From positions 1-35,141 of the forward strand of contig JAJEFJ010000062.1 in the NCBI GenBank assembly GCA_022820485.1: a stretch of DNA of 35,141 nt. Reading direction: 5' to 3'. Positions 25,708 through 34,662 of this stretch are shown here, piece by piece. Source of the DNA: Candidatus Latescibacterota bacterium (GTDB taxonomy: Bacteria > Latescibacterota > UBA2968 > UBA8231). Below the pieces are notes generated by a model. The model worked only from the letters and a program-made list of their open reading frames with translations, did no database searches and was not told the origin of the DNA. How positions within the stretch are numbered: position 1 is the first letter of the stretch; each line of letters opens with the position of its first letter. The position numbers were made by a program, and so were the translations under genes.

Positions 25708-28700
25708 CTACTTGAGCAGCAGCATCTTCTTGATTTCGCGGAACTCTCCATCGGCCTGCAAGCGGTAAAAATACATCCCCGACGACAAGCGATGCCCGCT
25801 GTCGTCGGTCGCGTCCCACTCCACCGCGTAGCGACCCGCGTTCTGATGCTCGGCAATTAGCGTCCGCACCGGCTGACCAACTACGTTATACACGGTCAAC
25901 TCCACATCCGCCGCAGCCGGTAGCGCATACTGAATCGTCGTCGTCGGATTGAACGGGTTGGGGAAATTGTCCGCCAAAGAGAACGCTTCCGGCCGCGTTT
26001 GAACTGCTGCCTTCGCCGCCTCTGACGCTCCCGGGTCGCTCAGCGTGATTTCTACCTCGCCCCCCTCTAGCCCGTCAATCGTCCCGATCAGCCTGATGAT
26101 CTCGTCGCCTTCCTCCAAGTTGTCGGCGACTGGATCGACGTAAAAATTCATCGTCCCTGTTATCGAGCCAGCCGGAATCTCAATCATAGGAGTAAATAGC
26201 GCAGCGTAGTCCAAATCGCGCGTCGCTGAGGACTCGTTATCAATAGCCAAGCGTACGGTTGCATCTTCTTCCAATGCCTTGCCGTCCAACGTGGCGGTGA
26301 TCGCAACAGTGATCAAATCGTCATTCTCGCTCAACGTGTTCGGGTCCGCCGACAACGCGATGGACGTACTCGGGGTTTCGTCATCTCTGAGCTCGATGTC
26401 CGTCAATAGGGTCTCATTTGTCGATATGAGCGTAGCCTGCACGCCCAAAGCCTTCAGGCCCTCTTCATCATCGTCGTTGATGGGAGTAAAGGTCAGCGTC
26501 GTCGTCCCCTCGGTAGCGCCAACCGGAATGACGATAATCGCATTTAGTTTCGCCGTATAGTCCACATCGCGCGTCGCCGCCGTCCCCTCGCTTGGATCCA
26601 CAATGGCAAACCGCACGATTTCGACAGACGTGGCAGCAGCCCCCAAGGTAAACGTCAGCGAGACTTCCGTCGTCGCAGCGTCCTCGCGGATCACCGCCGG
26701 CACCGCCGTTAATCTAGCGGGCGCAACCCTAGGCGCAGGATTGACCGTGATGGAAAAAGTCAGCGTGGCCGTGGCGCTGTTATCGTCAGTTGCGGTGTAG
26801 GTGACGGCAACCGCACCGTCGGTCGCTGCCGTAGGCGTGCCCCCAAGCGTCCGCGTAGCCGCGGCAAACTCCAAACCCGACGGCAAAGTCGAAACGCTAT
26901 ACGTCAACGCGCCGTCGCCACCCGATGCCTCCGGCAGCACCCAATCGGTAATCGTCGTACCAGCCGTGTATGTCTGGGCGTTGATCGAAGCATCTGCTGC
27001 GAAGACCGGCACCGTTCCTTCCTCCGGGATCGCAATGGTGAAGGTCAACGTGGCTGTGTCGCCGTCGTCGTCAGTCGCAGTGTAGGTGACCGCAACCACG
27101 GTCGCTGCCGTAGGCGTGCCCCCAAGCGTCCGCGTAGCCGCGGCAAACTCCAAACCCGACGGCAAGGACGAAACGCTATACGTCAGCGCGCCGTCGCCAC
27201 CCGATGCCTCCGGCAGCACCCAATCGGCAATCGCCCTCCCAACCACATACGTCTGGGCGTCGATGGCAACGTCCGCAAACGAAGGCACGCCGCCTGCACC
27301 GGTGTCTTTCAGCATTATGTCCGCGGTGCTGACCGTCACCTTGACATCGTCCCCGTCAGCATATTGGGTGGTGATTTGATTGTTGTCGTACGGCACAGTC
27401 ACCCTGATTATCTCGTCGGCCTCCGCGCTCTTGTCGTCAACAGGGGTAATGTTGATCGTCGTCGTACCCGACACCGAGCCGGCCGGAATCGTCAGACGAC
27501 GCATCCTTGCCGTATAGTCTATGTCGCGCGTCGCCTCAACAACATCCACGACATTGCCGTTATCGTCCGTATCCTTGGGATCAGAGTCAATGGTCAAGAT
27601 CATGACCACATTAGCGTCGAAAACCTTCCCATCCAACGTTCCGGTCACCACAACATCGGTCACACCGTCCCCTTCGCTTATCGTAGCCGGATCCACCGTC
27701 AGCGCAATGTTCATGCTCTTCGCGTCGTCGTCGGCGATCACTATCGTTCTAGTCGCCAACACGGCACCGACTGTAACCTGTATGTATATCGCCCCTCGCT
27801 GAACCACATCGGTGTCGTTGATCGGGGTGATGGTGAGCGTCGTCGTCCCCTCGGTAGCACCAGCCGGAATGATGAATGGCGGGCCAAAGACCAGCTTGTA
27901 GTCCACATCGCGTGTCGGCGTGTTCGTCACAGTAGCTCCAGACGGCAAAACAGCGCCGGTCGGCAAAACAGTGAGCCTCACCGTCTCGTCCTCAACCAGG
28001 GCCTCCGTCAAGGAGACTTTCAGCTCGATCGCCGTTTCACCGGCGTCCTCGCGGATACTCTCTTGACTGAGCGTAATGGCATCGGCCGTGGCAGCGATCT
28101 CCTTCTTTATTTTTATATCTACCGGACGGAGTGTTAGCCCATCGTCTTCAATCTGTATTCCTGGAGCGTCCGCGTCCGTATCATTATCAGGGGATCCCAC
28201 CCGGATCGTGCCAGGCAATCGGCTTCGAGGAGTGATAGTAATCGTCGCCGTCCCCGACACTGAATTGCTCAGAATCGTCAGCGTCGTCAGCGTCACAGTG
28301 TAGTCCAAATCGCGCTCCGCCTCGCGATTATCCTTCGTCGCATCGGCATCGTCGATATCGCCATCGCCATCGGTATCGGTGTTGGGATCGTGTGTCAAGC
28401 CGGGATGATCGCTAATGGTCAAGGCGAAGCTTGTCTCCTCGTTTAAAACCTTTCCATCCAAGATCGCTGTCACCGTGATTTCGGTTGCACCATCGAACCG
28501 GTTTAGCTCGTCAATATCCGCCGACAGGTTGATGTTTCTGCTCTCCTTGTCGTCGTCAATCAGCGTAATAGTCGCCGGTTCAACCGTCTTACGGCCAGCA
28601 TTGCCGCTGATCACAATGGGAAGATCTTCGTCGATGATATCGTCGTTGATGGGAATGAAGGTGAGCGTCTCCGTGGCCTTTTTCTCGCCAGCCGGAATCC

Positions 28701-29919
28701 TGAGAACGGGCAGCCCGATGTAGAAGCGACTATTAAGCCCTTCATGGGAGACATCCAACAGCACATACGTATCTATATCCACCGCGGTATCATCAGTGAC
28801 TTCGACCGTCACTTCAACATCGGTCTCACCGGCGTCTTCGCGTACACTCGCGAGGTTTACCGACAGCACCAAGTCCGCCTGCGCCGTTGTCGAGGTACTA
28901 ATATCCGCAGCCTCGTCGGAACTCACCGTTATATCGGAACTCATCGCTCCTGTCAACGCGGGCGGCTCTGGTGCCCATTCGGATACGAATTTCGATTTTG
29001 CCGAGCGCACCTGCACTTCATAAGTCGCCTCGCTGTTCAGGCCGGTAGCCTCGTACGGCACAGTAGTACCAGCACCTTCCGCGTATGTTATTTTTTGACT
29101 GTCGGCTTGGAACTCCCTAAGGGCGTCGAGGACGGGCTGCCAGCCCGACCATATTTTGAGGCTCTCCTCGGCCTCAGCCACCGTATAAGGCGTTAAGGTA
29201 GCCGAATACTCCACGCCAAAGGCGATCAGCACCCGCAGCCAGTTCTCGCCCCGGCTGGCGGTATCCTTGTTGATGTCGTAGTATTGCCGCACCGTGTCAA
29301 TCAGGTCGGCATATTCGTCTTGCAGAGCCTGTAACCTCATTCTTTGTTCTTCTGAGACAACAGATTCCCAAGCCGCCGTTCCCTGCTCCCGGTATCTCAC
29401 CTGGTAGGTATTTTGCTCTTGGTTGGTTCCGGTTTGTTCCCACGTAACCGAAAGTGCGCCGTTTACAAGGGTCGCCACCACGTTGGTGGGCGCTAAGGGC
29501 AATCCGGGCACAATCGCCGCTAGCTCACCCGACAAGGCCCGACCGTCCGCCGTACATACCGCACTTGCCGCCGTGCAATCGACTGTCGCCGGCAGCGCGA
29601 TGGACACATCTACCTCCGAGTCCGGCTCAATGACAATCTCCCAGCCTAGGTTGCTGCCCTCGGTCAAGCGCTGCGCACTTTTCACCGTGCCGTCGGTCAC
29701 GTCGAGCACATGGTCCCGCAGATTCACGAAGCTCATTTCGATTTCTTCACTGAAGTGAAGCTCAAACGCGAACTCGCTGCCGTCGTGCCATTCAGGCATC
29801 GCCTCAAAGCGCACCGTCAGTGTCTGAGCCGCAGCCTCTCCAGCCCAGCCCAATAAGCCAGCCGCCAGCAGCCAAGACGCATAGGCTAGGCGCTGCATCA
29901 ACAATTTTGTCTGTATCAC
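25708..29919 (-). CDS. Giant secreted Calx-beta / putative-Ig repeat protein with T9SS-type sorting domain
   Basis: A 1403-residue protein. A signal peptide (about 1-31, ending AGEAAAQ) is followed by an Ig-like domain and an FN3 domain that contains a helical insert of roughly 100 residues. Then come about six Calx-beta repeats (xxIREDAG...RDVDY...IPAG...TTTLTITPINDD), two putative-Ig (He_PIG) repeats in the middle (VLPEASGGDGALTYSVS) and a C-terminal sorting domain (FPNPFNPTTTIQYALP ... VYNVVGQPVRTL ... KKMLLLK). One Calx-beta loop holds a calcium-binding-like DTDGDGDIDDAD. The start is GTG 29919 with GGGGAGGTAGAATC upstream. It is probably exported and cell-attached or released through a type IX-like route, as an adhesin or matrix protein; the exact ligand is unknown. 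Confidence 0.85.
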   Translation of the reverse strand: MIQTKLLMQRLAYASWLLAAGLLGWAGEAAAQTLTVRFEAMPEWHDGSEFAFELHFSEEIEMSFVNLRDHVLDVTDGTVKSAQRLTEGSNLGWEIVIEPDSEVDVSIALPATVDCTAASAVCTADGRALSGELAAIVPGLPLAPTNVVATLVNGALSVTWEQTGTNQEQNTYQVRYREQGTAAWESVVSEEQRMRLQALQDEYADLIDTVRQYYDINKDTASRGENWLRVLIAFGVEYSATLTPYTVAEAEESLKIWSGWQPVLDALREFQADSQKITYAEGAGTTVPYEATGLNSEATYEVQVRSAKSKFVSEWAPEPPALTGAMSSDITVSSDEAADISTSTTAQADLVLSVNLASVREDAGETDVEVTVEVTDDTAVDIDTYVLLDVSHEGLNSRFYIGLPVLRIPAGEKKATETLTFIPINDDIIDEDLPIVISGNAGRKTVEPATITLIDDDKESRNINLSADIDELNRFDGATEITVTAILDGKVLNEETSFALTISDHPGLTHDPNTDTDGDGDIDDADATKDNREAERDLDYTVTLTTLTILSNSVSGTATITITPRSRLPGTIRVGSPDNDTDADAPGIQIEDDGLTLRPVDIKIKKEIAATADAITLSQESIREDAGETAIELKVSLTEALVEDETVRLTVLPTGAVLPSGATVTNTPTRDVDYKLVFGPPFIIPAGATEGTTTLTITPINDTDVVQRGAIYIQVTVGAVLATRTIVIADDDAKSMNIALTVDPATISEGDGVTDVVVTGTLDGKVFDANVVMILTIDSDPKDTDDNGNVVDVVEATRDIDYTARMRRLTIPAGSVSGTTTINITPVDDKSAEADEIIRVTVPYDNNQITTQYADGDDVKVTVSTADIMLKDTGAGGVPSFADVAIDAQTYVVGRAIADWVLPEASGGDGALTYSVSSLPSGLEFAAATRTLGGTPTAATVVAVTYTATDDDGDTATLTFTIAIPEEGTVPVFAADASINAQTYTAGTTITDWVLPEASGGDGALTYSVSTLPSGLEFAAATRTLGGTPTAATDGAVAVTYTATDDNSATATLTFSITVNPAPRVAPARLTAVPAVIREDAATTEVSLTFTLGAAATSVEIVRFAIVDPSEGTAATRDVDYTAKLNAIIVIPVGATEGTTTLTFTPINDDDEEGLKALGVQATLISTNETLLTDIELRDDETPSTSIALSADPNTLSENDDLITVAITATLDGKALEEDATVRLAIDNESSATRDLDYAALFTPMIEIPAGSITGTMNFYVDPVADNLEEGDEIIRLIGTIDGLEGGEVEITLSDPGASEAAKAAVQTRPEAFSLADNFPNPFNPTTTIQYALPAAADVELTVYNVVGQPVRTLIAEHQNAGRYAVEWDATDDSGHRLSSGMYFYRLQADGEFREIKKMLLLK
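26821..27173 (-). repeat. Tandem DNA repeat encoding two near-identical putative-Ig modules
   Basis: A segment around 26821-26891 recurs with few changes at 27103-27173, and similarity continues on both sides (whole modules about 26747-27011 and 27039-27288). The encoded copies differ at few positions (YSVSTLPSGLEFAAATRTL and YSVSSLPSGLEFAAATRTL). Conservation at DNA level points to recent duplication or gene conversion. Confidence 0.8.
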
Positions 29920-29964
29920 GATTCTACCTCCCCAAGGCGAAATCCCTAGTAAAATTTAACATAC
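29920..29964 (-). promoter_or_regulatory. Conserved cassette leader of the 1403-aa protein gene
   Basis: On the minus strand this AT-rich leader starts right after the preceding hairpin and ends CTTGGGGAGGTAGAATC before GTG 29919. The GGGGAGGTAGA ribosome-binding block is shared with the other two cassette leaders. It probably also contains the promoter, since a terminator lies directly upstream. Confidence 0.55.
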
Positions 29965-29965
29965 A

Positions 29966-30001
29966 AAATAGGGCCTCAAATCGAAGTTTGAGGCCCTATT
30001 T
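29966..30001 (-). terminator. Terminator hairpin after the 1432-aa surface protein gene
   Basis: AAATAGGGCCTCAAA (29966-29980) pairs perfectly with TTTGAGGCCCTATTT (29987-30001) over 15 bp around a 6-base loop. It follows the 1432-aa gene stop by 28 bases and is directly followed by the leader of the next cassette. Confidence 0.8.
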
Positions 30002-30029
30002 CACTAAATCGCTAAACTACAGCGGACGC

Positions 30030-33000
30030 TTACTTCAACAGCAGCATCTTCTTGACTTCGCTGAATTCTCCGCCCGCCTGCAAGCGGTACAAATACATCC
30101 CCGCCGCCAAGCTATGGCCGCTGTCGTTGGTCGCGTCCCACTCTACTACATAACGACCGGCATTCTGATGCTCGGCAACCAGCGTCCGCACCGGCTGACC
30201 GACCACGTTATAGACAGTCAACTTCACGTCCGCCGCCTGCGGCAACGCATACTGGATCGTCGTCGCCGGGTTGAACGGGTTCGGATAGTTGTCCGCCAAG
30301 GAGAATGCGGCCGGCAGCGTCTGCAACGCCAGCGACGCAGTTGCGCCGTTGGCGTCCGTAACCGTGTACGTATATACGGCTTCGCTCGCCGCCATCGGCG
30401 TACCCGCAATCGTCCGCGTAGCCGCGTCAAACGTCAGGCCCACCGGCAGGGCCGGCGAGAGGCTATACGTCAACGGTGCTGTGCCGCCTGTGCCTTCCGG
30501 CAGCGTGAGGCCCTCCACGCGCTGGCCAACGACGAATTCGCGGATTTTAGCTAAATCGTGCGAAGCTGTCGGAACAACCTTACCAGCGCCAAACAAGTCG
30601 CCGAAGCTCAGCGGCTGGTTGACCGTGATGTTGAAGGTCAAAAAGGCGATAGACCCGCTCTCGTCAGTCACTATGTAGGAGACTTCGACCGCACCGCTAG
30701 TGGCGGCCGTAGGCGTACCCGCAACCGTCCGCGTGGCCCCGTCAAACGACAAGCCCGCCGGCAGACCCACCAGCCTATACGTCAGGGCACCCGTGCCGCC
30801 CGATGCCGCCGGAAGCACGAGAGGGGCTATCGCGGTCCCAGCCGTGTACGACATATCGGCGATCATGGTGTTATCAGCGAAGCCAAAGGACGTACTCATC
30901 CCGCCGTTGACCGTGATGGAGACGGTCAACACTGCGGCGGACCCGCCCTCGTCAGTCACTATGTAGGTAACTACAGCCGCGCCACCAGTCGCTGTCGTAG
31001 GTGTACCCGAAAGCGTCCGCGTAGCCCCGTCAAACGACAAGCCCGCCGGCAGACCCACCAGCCTATATGTCCGGGCACCCGTGCCGCCCGATGCCGCCGG
31101 AAGCATGAGAGGATCTATCGCGGTCCCAACCGCGTACGACTGGTCGGCGATATCGGCGTCAGAAGCGAAGGCAAGGGACCCATCCATCGGATCCATCGGA
31201 TCCTCCGGATCCATCGGATCCATGTCTTGGTCGATCAGCACGATCTCTGCTTCGTCTCCTACCAGCCCGCCAATCATCCCAACCAGCTTGATGATCTCGT
31301 TGCCTTCCTTCATATTGTCGGCGATTGGACGGAGCGTCAACAGCGTCACTCCTATTGTCGAGCCAGCCGGAATCTCGATCAGCGGAGTAAATTCCGCAGC
31401 GTAGTCCACATCGCGCACCGCTGTGGACGCGTTACCAACGATCAAGCTCACGATCGTGTCCTCTGCCAACGCCTCCCCGTCTAACGTGGCGGTGACCGCA
31501 ACATCGGTTGTACCGGCGTCCTCGCTTAGCTGGTGCGGATTCACCGACAGCGCGATGGACGTACTCGGCGTTTCGTCGTCGGAGATCTCGATGTCCGTCA
31601 ATATCGTCGCACCAGATGTGAACGTAGCTTGCACACCTATCGCTTTCAGGCCATCCACCCTAGTGTTGTTCCTAGGCGTGAGCGTGAGGGTTGACATCCC
31701 AACGGTAGCGCCAGCCGGAATAGTGATGACCGCCCCTAGCGTCGCATCGTAATCGACATCGCGCACGGCTGGCTTACCTTCCGTGCCTGCGCTTGGAGCT
31801 ACAATCGTGACTGTTATTCTTTGGTCCGTGTCTTGGGCGGCCGTCAACGACACGGTCAACGAGACTTGCGTCGTCCCAGCGTCCTCGCGGATCAACGACG
31901 GAGTCGCCGTCATCTCAGCGTCGATAACCGGGGCCAGCATCTCAGCCGCGTTGACCGTGATGGAGAAGGTCAACGGCACGCCAGCGTCTCCGTCGCTGTC
32001 AACTACCGTGTAGATGGCGGTGATTGGGCCATCGGTCGCTGCCGTAGGGGTCCCCGAAAGCGTCCGCGTGGCCGGGTCAAACGACAAGCCCGCTGGTAGG
32101 CCCAACGAGAAGACGTTGTACATAAACGGCGTGTCGTCGCCCATAGCTACTGGCAGTACGAGCGGATCAATCGCCATCCCAGCAGTGTACACTTGGTCCT
32201 CGATCTTAGCGTCGGCGGCGAAGTATGGGCGCGTCGGATCCTGCGACGGTGTCTCTGGCTGCGTATCGGGAGCGGCGCTATCTTTCAGCGTTATATCCAC
32301 AGACGTGACCGTCAGCGCTACGACGTCCCCATATTCATCTTTGGCTTCGGGGTTGCCCAAACCCTTCAGCCGGATTTTTTCGTCACCTTCCTGCGCGTTG
32401 GAGTCTATGGCGGGCGTGATGGTGATCATCGTCGTCCCTACTGTCGAACCACTTGGAATGGTCAACTGGTTTAGGGTGGCGCGATAGTCTAAATCGCGCG
32501 TTGCCTCAACAACATCCACCTCTTTGCCAGCAGCGTCCATATCCTTGGGATTGGTATCAATGATCAAGGGCACGACGACGTCAGCGCCGAACGCCTTCCC
32601 GTGCAAGATGCCTGTCACCGTAACGGTGGTCGGCCCGGTGTTTTCGCTTATCTCGGCCGGACTCACCTCTAGCGTGATCGACTCGCTCGTCGAATCGTCG
32701 TCGGTAATCAGGATTCCCGTTTCGTATTTGTCACTGCCAACCCACGCAATCACGGTGAAAGCCCGGGCCTTATTGCCATCTTGGTCGTCGGCGACGGTGA
32801 CGGTCATCGTCGTCATCCCTTTTTTCTGGCCCTGCGGGATGACGAGCGGCTGCACTCTCACATGGTAATGGTTATCGCGTTCCGCTTCAATCGCATCCTT
32901 GAAGCCTCCACCTAGCGCGGCGTCGGCACCGTCCTCAAAATTGAACCGCACCGTCTCGTCAGTCGGTGAGGCGTTCTGCAAGGTAACTTCCAGCGTGACC

Positions 33001-34328
33001 TCCTTCGAGCCAGCATCTTCGCGGATCGAGAAAGGCGTCGCTGACAGCCCCGTAATCGACCCAGTCGGATCGCCCGTTATGTCGATTAACGCACCATTAA
33101 CCATTACCGTAGGTGCATCAGCCCCTGTACCAACCATCACTCGACCATCGGGATTAGAGGCAATCACCCTAAAAGAGCGAGTGTCCGTTATTGTATCTAC
33201 GTTCCTCGGGCTGATGGAAATCGTCGCCCTGCCCGACACCCGGCCCCGACGAATAGTTATCGTGGACATCCTCGCAATATAATGGTCATCGCGCACCGCC
33301 GCTCTATCTGGATTATCCCTTTCATAATCCTTATCAATGGTCAAGATAAAACGAACGTCTTCGTCGAGCGGCTTTCCATCGAGGGTGGCCGTCACTACGA
33401 TATCGGTGGCCGCATCCCGTTTGTTCAGCGAGGCATCAGAGAACGAGAGATTGATGAAGTTGCTGCCCTTGTCGGCGTCAACCAGCCGAATATCTGTGGT
33501 CCCCTCAACTTTCCCGCCACCAACTTGCGTCACGAGCCTGACGAGAATATCGTCATCCGGGGTTGTGGTACTCTCGACCGGGATGAATCGGATCGTTCCC
33601 GTCGCCTCTTTACTACCCTGCGAAATCGTGAGCGTGGGGAGGGTCATGCGGAAGCGACTATTGACCCCCTCCTGATTGGAGCCGAACCGCAAGGGGACAA
33701 ACGTATCTGCTGTTACCGCTTCGTCAACCGTGGCTTTCACCGTGATATTGGTTGGATCGGCGTCCTCGCGCACGCTAGTAGGACTCACCGACAGCATATA
33801 GTCCGAATTCACCGCTATCTGCTTAGTGAAAGTCGACGCCACAGTTCCACTGCCATCCTCATCGGTGGTCAGCACCGTCATTCTCACCCAATAGAATCCG
33901 CCCATGAGGGGATCGCCGGGTGTAAGGGTGTCGCTATGGACCATAACGGTCTCGGCTGTACGCGCTGTTCCAGCTGTCCCGGAAACTGGCGTAAGACCAC
34001 CAGCAGTAGGATCATCAGGAACCTCCCCCGGGAAAATAGCCGCCGTGTAGCTTGTAGCTGCTAGCCCATTTCTCGCGGCCGTGTGGAAATTCTTGCCATA
34101 AGACGTACTCCAATTCACAAAAACCGAATCGGCTGCCTCGGTAACAGATACGCGCAGATAGGGATCGGTGGCATGCGAATGCCCCATCACCCCACTGTGA
34201 TTGGGCTCACTACCGTCCGTCTCTGGACCATCCGCCACAGCCTCCCCGCTCCACCCCAACACCAAACCAACCGCTAGCAGCCAAGGCACGTAGGCCAACC
34301 GCCTCATTAAAAACTTCGTGTGTGTCAT
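30030..34328 (-). CDS. Giant secreted Calx-beta / putative-Ig repeat protein with T9SS-type sorting domain (paralogue)
   Basis: A 1432-residue paralogue of the neighbouring protein. A signal peptide (about 1-33) leads to an FN3-like domain (about 55-170), then about four Calx-beta repeats, one putative-Ig repeat, two more Calx-beta repeats, an acidic MDP-rich linker, three putative-Ig repeats and a C-terminal sorting domain (YPNPFNPATTIQYALP ... VYNVVGQPVRTL ... KKMLLLK). The last 95 residues and the signal peptide are very similar to the neighbour, while the middle has diverged in domain order. The start is ATG 34328 with GGGGAGGTAGAGTA upstream. Likely role: cell-surface adhesin or matrix protein exported through a type IX-like system; no system components are in this window. 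Confidence 0.85.
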   Translation of the reverse strand: MTHTKFLMRRLAYVPWLLAVGLVLGWSGEAVADGPETDGSEPNHSGVMGHSHATDPYLRVSVTEAADSVFVNWSTSYGKNFHTAARNGLAATSYTAAIFPGEVPDDPTAGGLTPVSGTAGTARTAETVMVHSDTLTPGDPLMGGFYWVRMTVLTTDEDGSGTVASTFTKQIAVNSDYMLSVSPTSVREDADPTNITVKATVDEAVTADTFVPLRFGSNQEGVNSRFRMTLPTLTISQGSKEATGTIRFIPVESTTTPDDDILVRLVTQVGGGKVEGTTDIRLVDADKGSNFINLSFSDASLNKRDAATDIVVTATLDGKPLDEDVRFILTIDKDYERDNPDRAAVRDDHYIARMSTITIRRGRVSGRATISISPRNVDTITDTRSFRVIASNPDGRVMVGTGADAPTVMVNGALIDITGDPTGSITGLSATPFSIREDAGSKEVTLEVTLQNASPTDETVRFNFEDGADAALGGGFKDAIEAERDNHYHVRVQPLVIPQGQKKGMTTMTVTVADDQDGNKARAFTVIAWVGSDKYETGILITDDDSTSESITLEVSPAEISENTGPTTVTVTGILHGKAFGADVVVPLIIDTNPKDMDAAGKEVDVVEATRDLDYRATLNQLTIPSGSTVGTTMITITPAIDSNAQEGDEKIRLKGLGNPEAKDEYGDVVALTVTSVDITLKDSAAPDTQPETPSQDPTRPYFAADAKIEDQVYTAGMAIDPLVLPVAMGDDTPFMYNVFSLGLPAGLSFDPATRTLSGTPTAATDGPITAIYTVVDSDGDAGVPLTFSITVNAAEMLAPVIDAEMTATPSLIREDAGTTQVSLTVSLTAAQDTDQRITVTIVAPSAGTEGKPAVRDVDYDATLGAVITIPAGATVGMSTLTLTPRNNTRVDGLKAIGVQATFTSGATILTDIEISDDETPSTSIALSVNPHQLSEDAGTTDVAVTATLDGEALAEDTIVSLIVGNASTAVRDVDYAAEFTPLIEIPAGSTIGVTLLTLRPIADNMKEGNEIIKLVGMIGGLVGDEAEIVLIDQDMDPMDPEDPMDPMDGSLAFASDADIADQSYAVGTAIDPLMLPAASGGTGARTYRLVGLPAGLSFDGATRTLSGTPTTATGGAAVVTYIVTDEGGSAAVLTVSITVNGGMSTSFGFADNTMIADMSYTAGTAIAPLVLPAASGGTGALTYRLVGLPAGLSFDGATRTVAGTPTAATSGAVEVSYIVTDESGSIAFLTFNITVNQPLSFGDLFGAGKVVPTASHDLAKIREFVVGQRVEGLTLPEGTGGTAPLTYSLSPALPVGLTFDAATRTIAGTPMAASEAVYTYTVTDANGATASLALQTLPAAFSLADNYPNPFNPATTIQYALPQAADVKLTVYNVVGQPVRTLVAEHQNAGRYVVEWDATNDSGHSLAAGMYLYRLQAGGEFSEVKKMLLLK
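30687..31140 (-). repeat. Tandem DNA repeat encoding adjacent putative-Ig modules in the 1432-aa protein
   Basis: Modules at about 30621-30863 and 30907-31140 share long identical stretches, for example CCCGTCAAACGACAAGCCCG at both 30736 and 31025. The encoded RLVGLPAGLSFDGATRT is identical in the two copies. This is DNA-level similarity, as in the neighbouring gene. Confidence 0.75.
31184..31222 (-). repeat. Short tandem repeat encoding an acidic MDP linker
   Basis: Repeats of the unit CATCGGATC, one with CTCC in place of CAT, encode MDPMDPEDPMDPMDG between a Calx-beta repeat and a putative-Ig repeat. It is a flexible spacer by composition, and repeat number could change by slippage in multiples of three without a frameshift. 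Confidence 0.75.
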
Positions 34329-34380
34329 TACTCTACCTCCCCAGGTTATGAGTAATTACATAATGATTTAGAATATAGGA
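34329..34380 (-). promoter_or_regulatory. Conserved cassette leader of the 1432-aa protein gene
   Basis: The minus-strand leader ends CCTGGGGAGGTAGAGTA before ATG 34328. Over about 60 bases it matches the leader at 34609-34662 at most positions. A TATATT element in its AT-rich upstream part is a weak -10 candidate. Confidence 0.55.
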
Positions 34381-34381
34381 A

Positions 34382-34412
34382 CTAGGGCCTCGCGTTGAGT
34401 TGGAGCCCCTAG
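34382..34412 (-). terminator. Imperfect terminator hairpin after the degenerate cassette
   Basis: CTAGGGCCTC (34382-34391) pairs with GAGCCCCTAG (34403-34412) with one mismatch. It stands 20 bases after the stop of the degenerate cassette gene and is related to the other hairpins of the series. Confidence 0.6.
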
Positions 34413-34432
34413 CTCACGAACTCGCTACGTGC

Positions 34433-34608
34433 TTACTTGAGCAGCATCTTCTTGGTTAGGAGGAACGACTCGACTGAGCACGCCAAAGACTTACCGCCCG
34501 CCGCCAAGCGGTAGAAATACATGTCCACTGCGTTGGCCGCGTACTGACCGACGACATTATAGACGGTCAACTTCACGTCCGCCGAAGCGATAACTTTCTG
34601 TGTAGCAT
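34433..34608 (-). pseudogene. Collapsed third surface-protein cassette: leader plus broken sorting domain
   Basis: A minus-strand frame ending at 34433 reads ADVKLTVYNVVGQ, then jumps to MYFYRLAAGG and ends KKMLLK, matching the start and end of the sorting domain of the two neighbouring proteins. The 25-30 residues between (PVRTLVAEHQNAGRY...) are lost, and extra residues lie before KKMLLK. The frame has no ATG. The leader's own ATG (34608) opens a different frame that stops after 11 codons. The signal peptide and all repeat domains are gone. I read this as a relic left by deletion between related cassettes; a new small protein is possible but unlikely. Confidence 0.75.
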
Positions 34609-34662
34609 TACTCTACCTCCCCAAGTTAAGAGTAATTCTATAGGTTAATTCAAATATAGCAC
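34609..34662 (-). promoter_or_regulatory. Conserved cassette leader of the degenerate copy
   Basis: On the minus strand it ends CTTGGGGAGGTAGAGTA before ATG 34608 and includes TATATTTG, which fits the TAnnTTTG promoter element of Bacteroidota. Its match to the leader at 34329-34380 shows that the cassette family shares upstream as well as coding sequence. Confidence 0.5.

Noticed and set aside
27364..28137. Plus-strand frames of 60-310 codons inside the two giant surface-protein genes
   Set aside because: They are low-complexity complements of repetitive Calx-beta coding sequence, without ribosome-binding sites or family features.
28345..28400. Dockerin or thrombospondin-3 domain suggested by DTDGDGDIDDAD
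   Set aside because: Only one calcium-loop-like stretch is present, within a Calx-beta repeat, so a loop insertion is the simpler reading.
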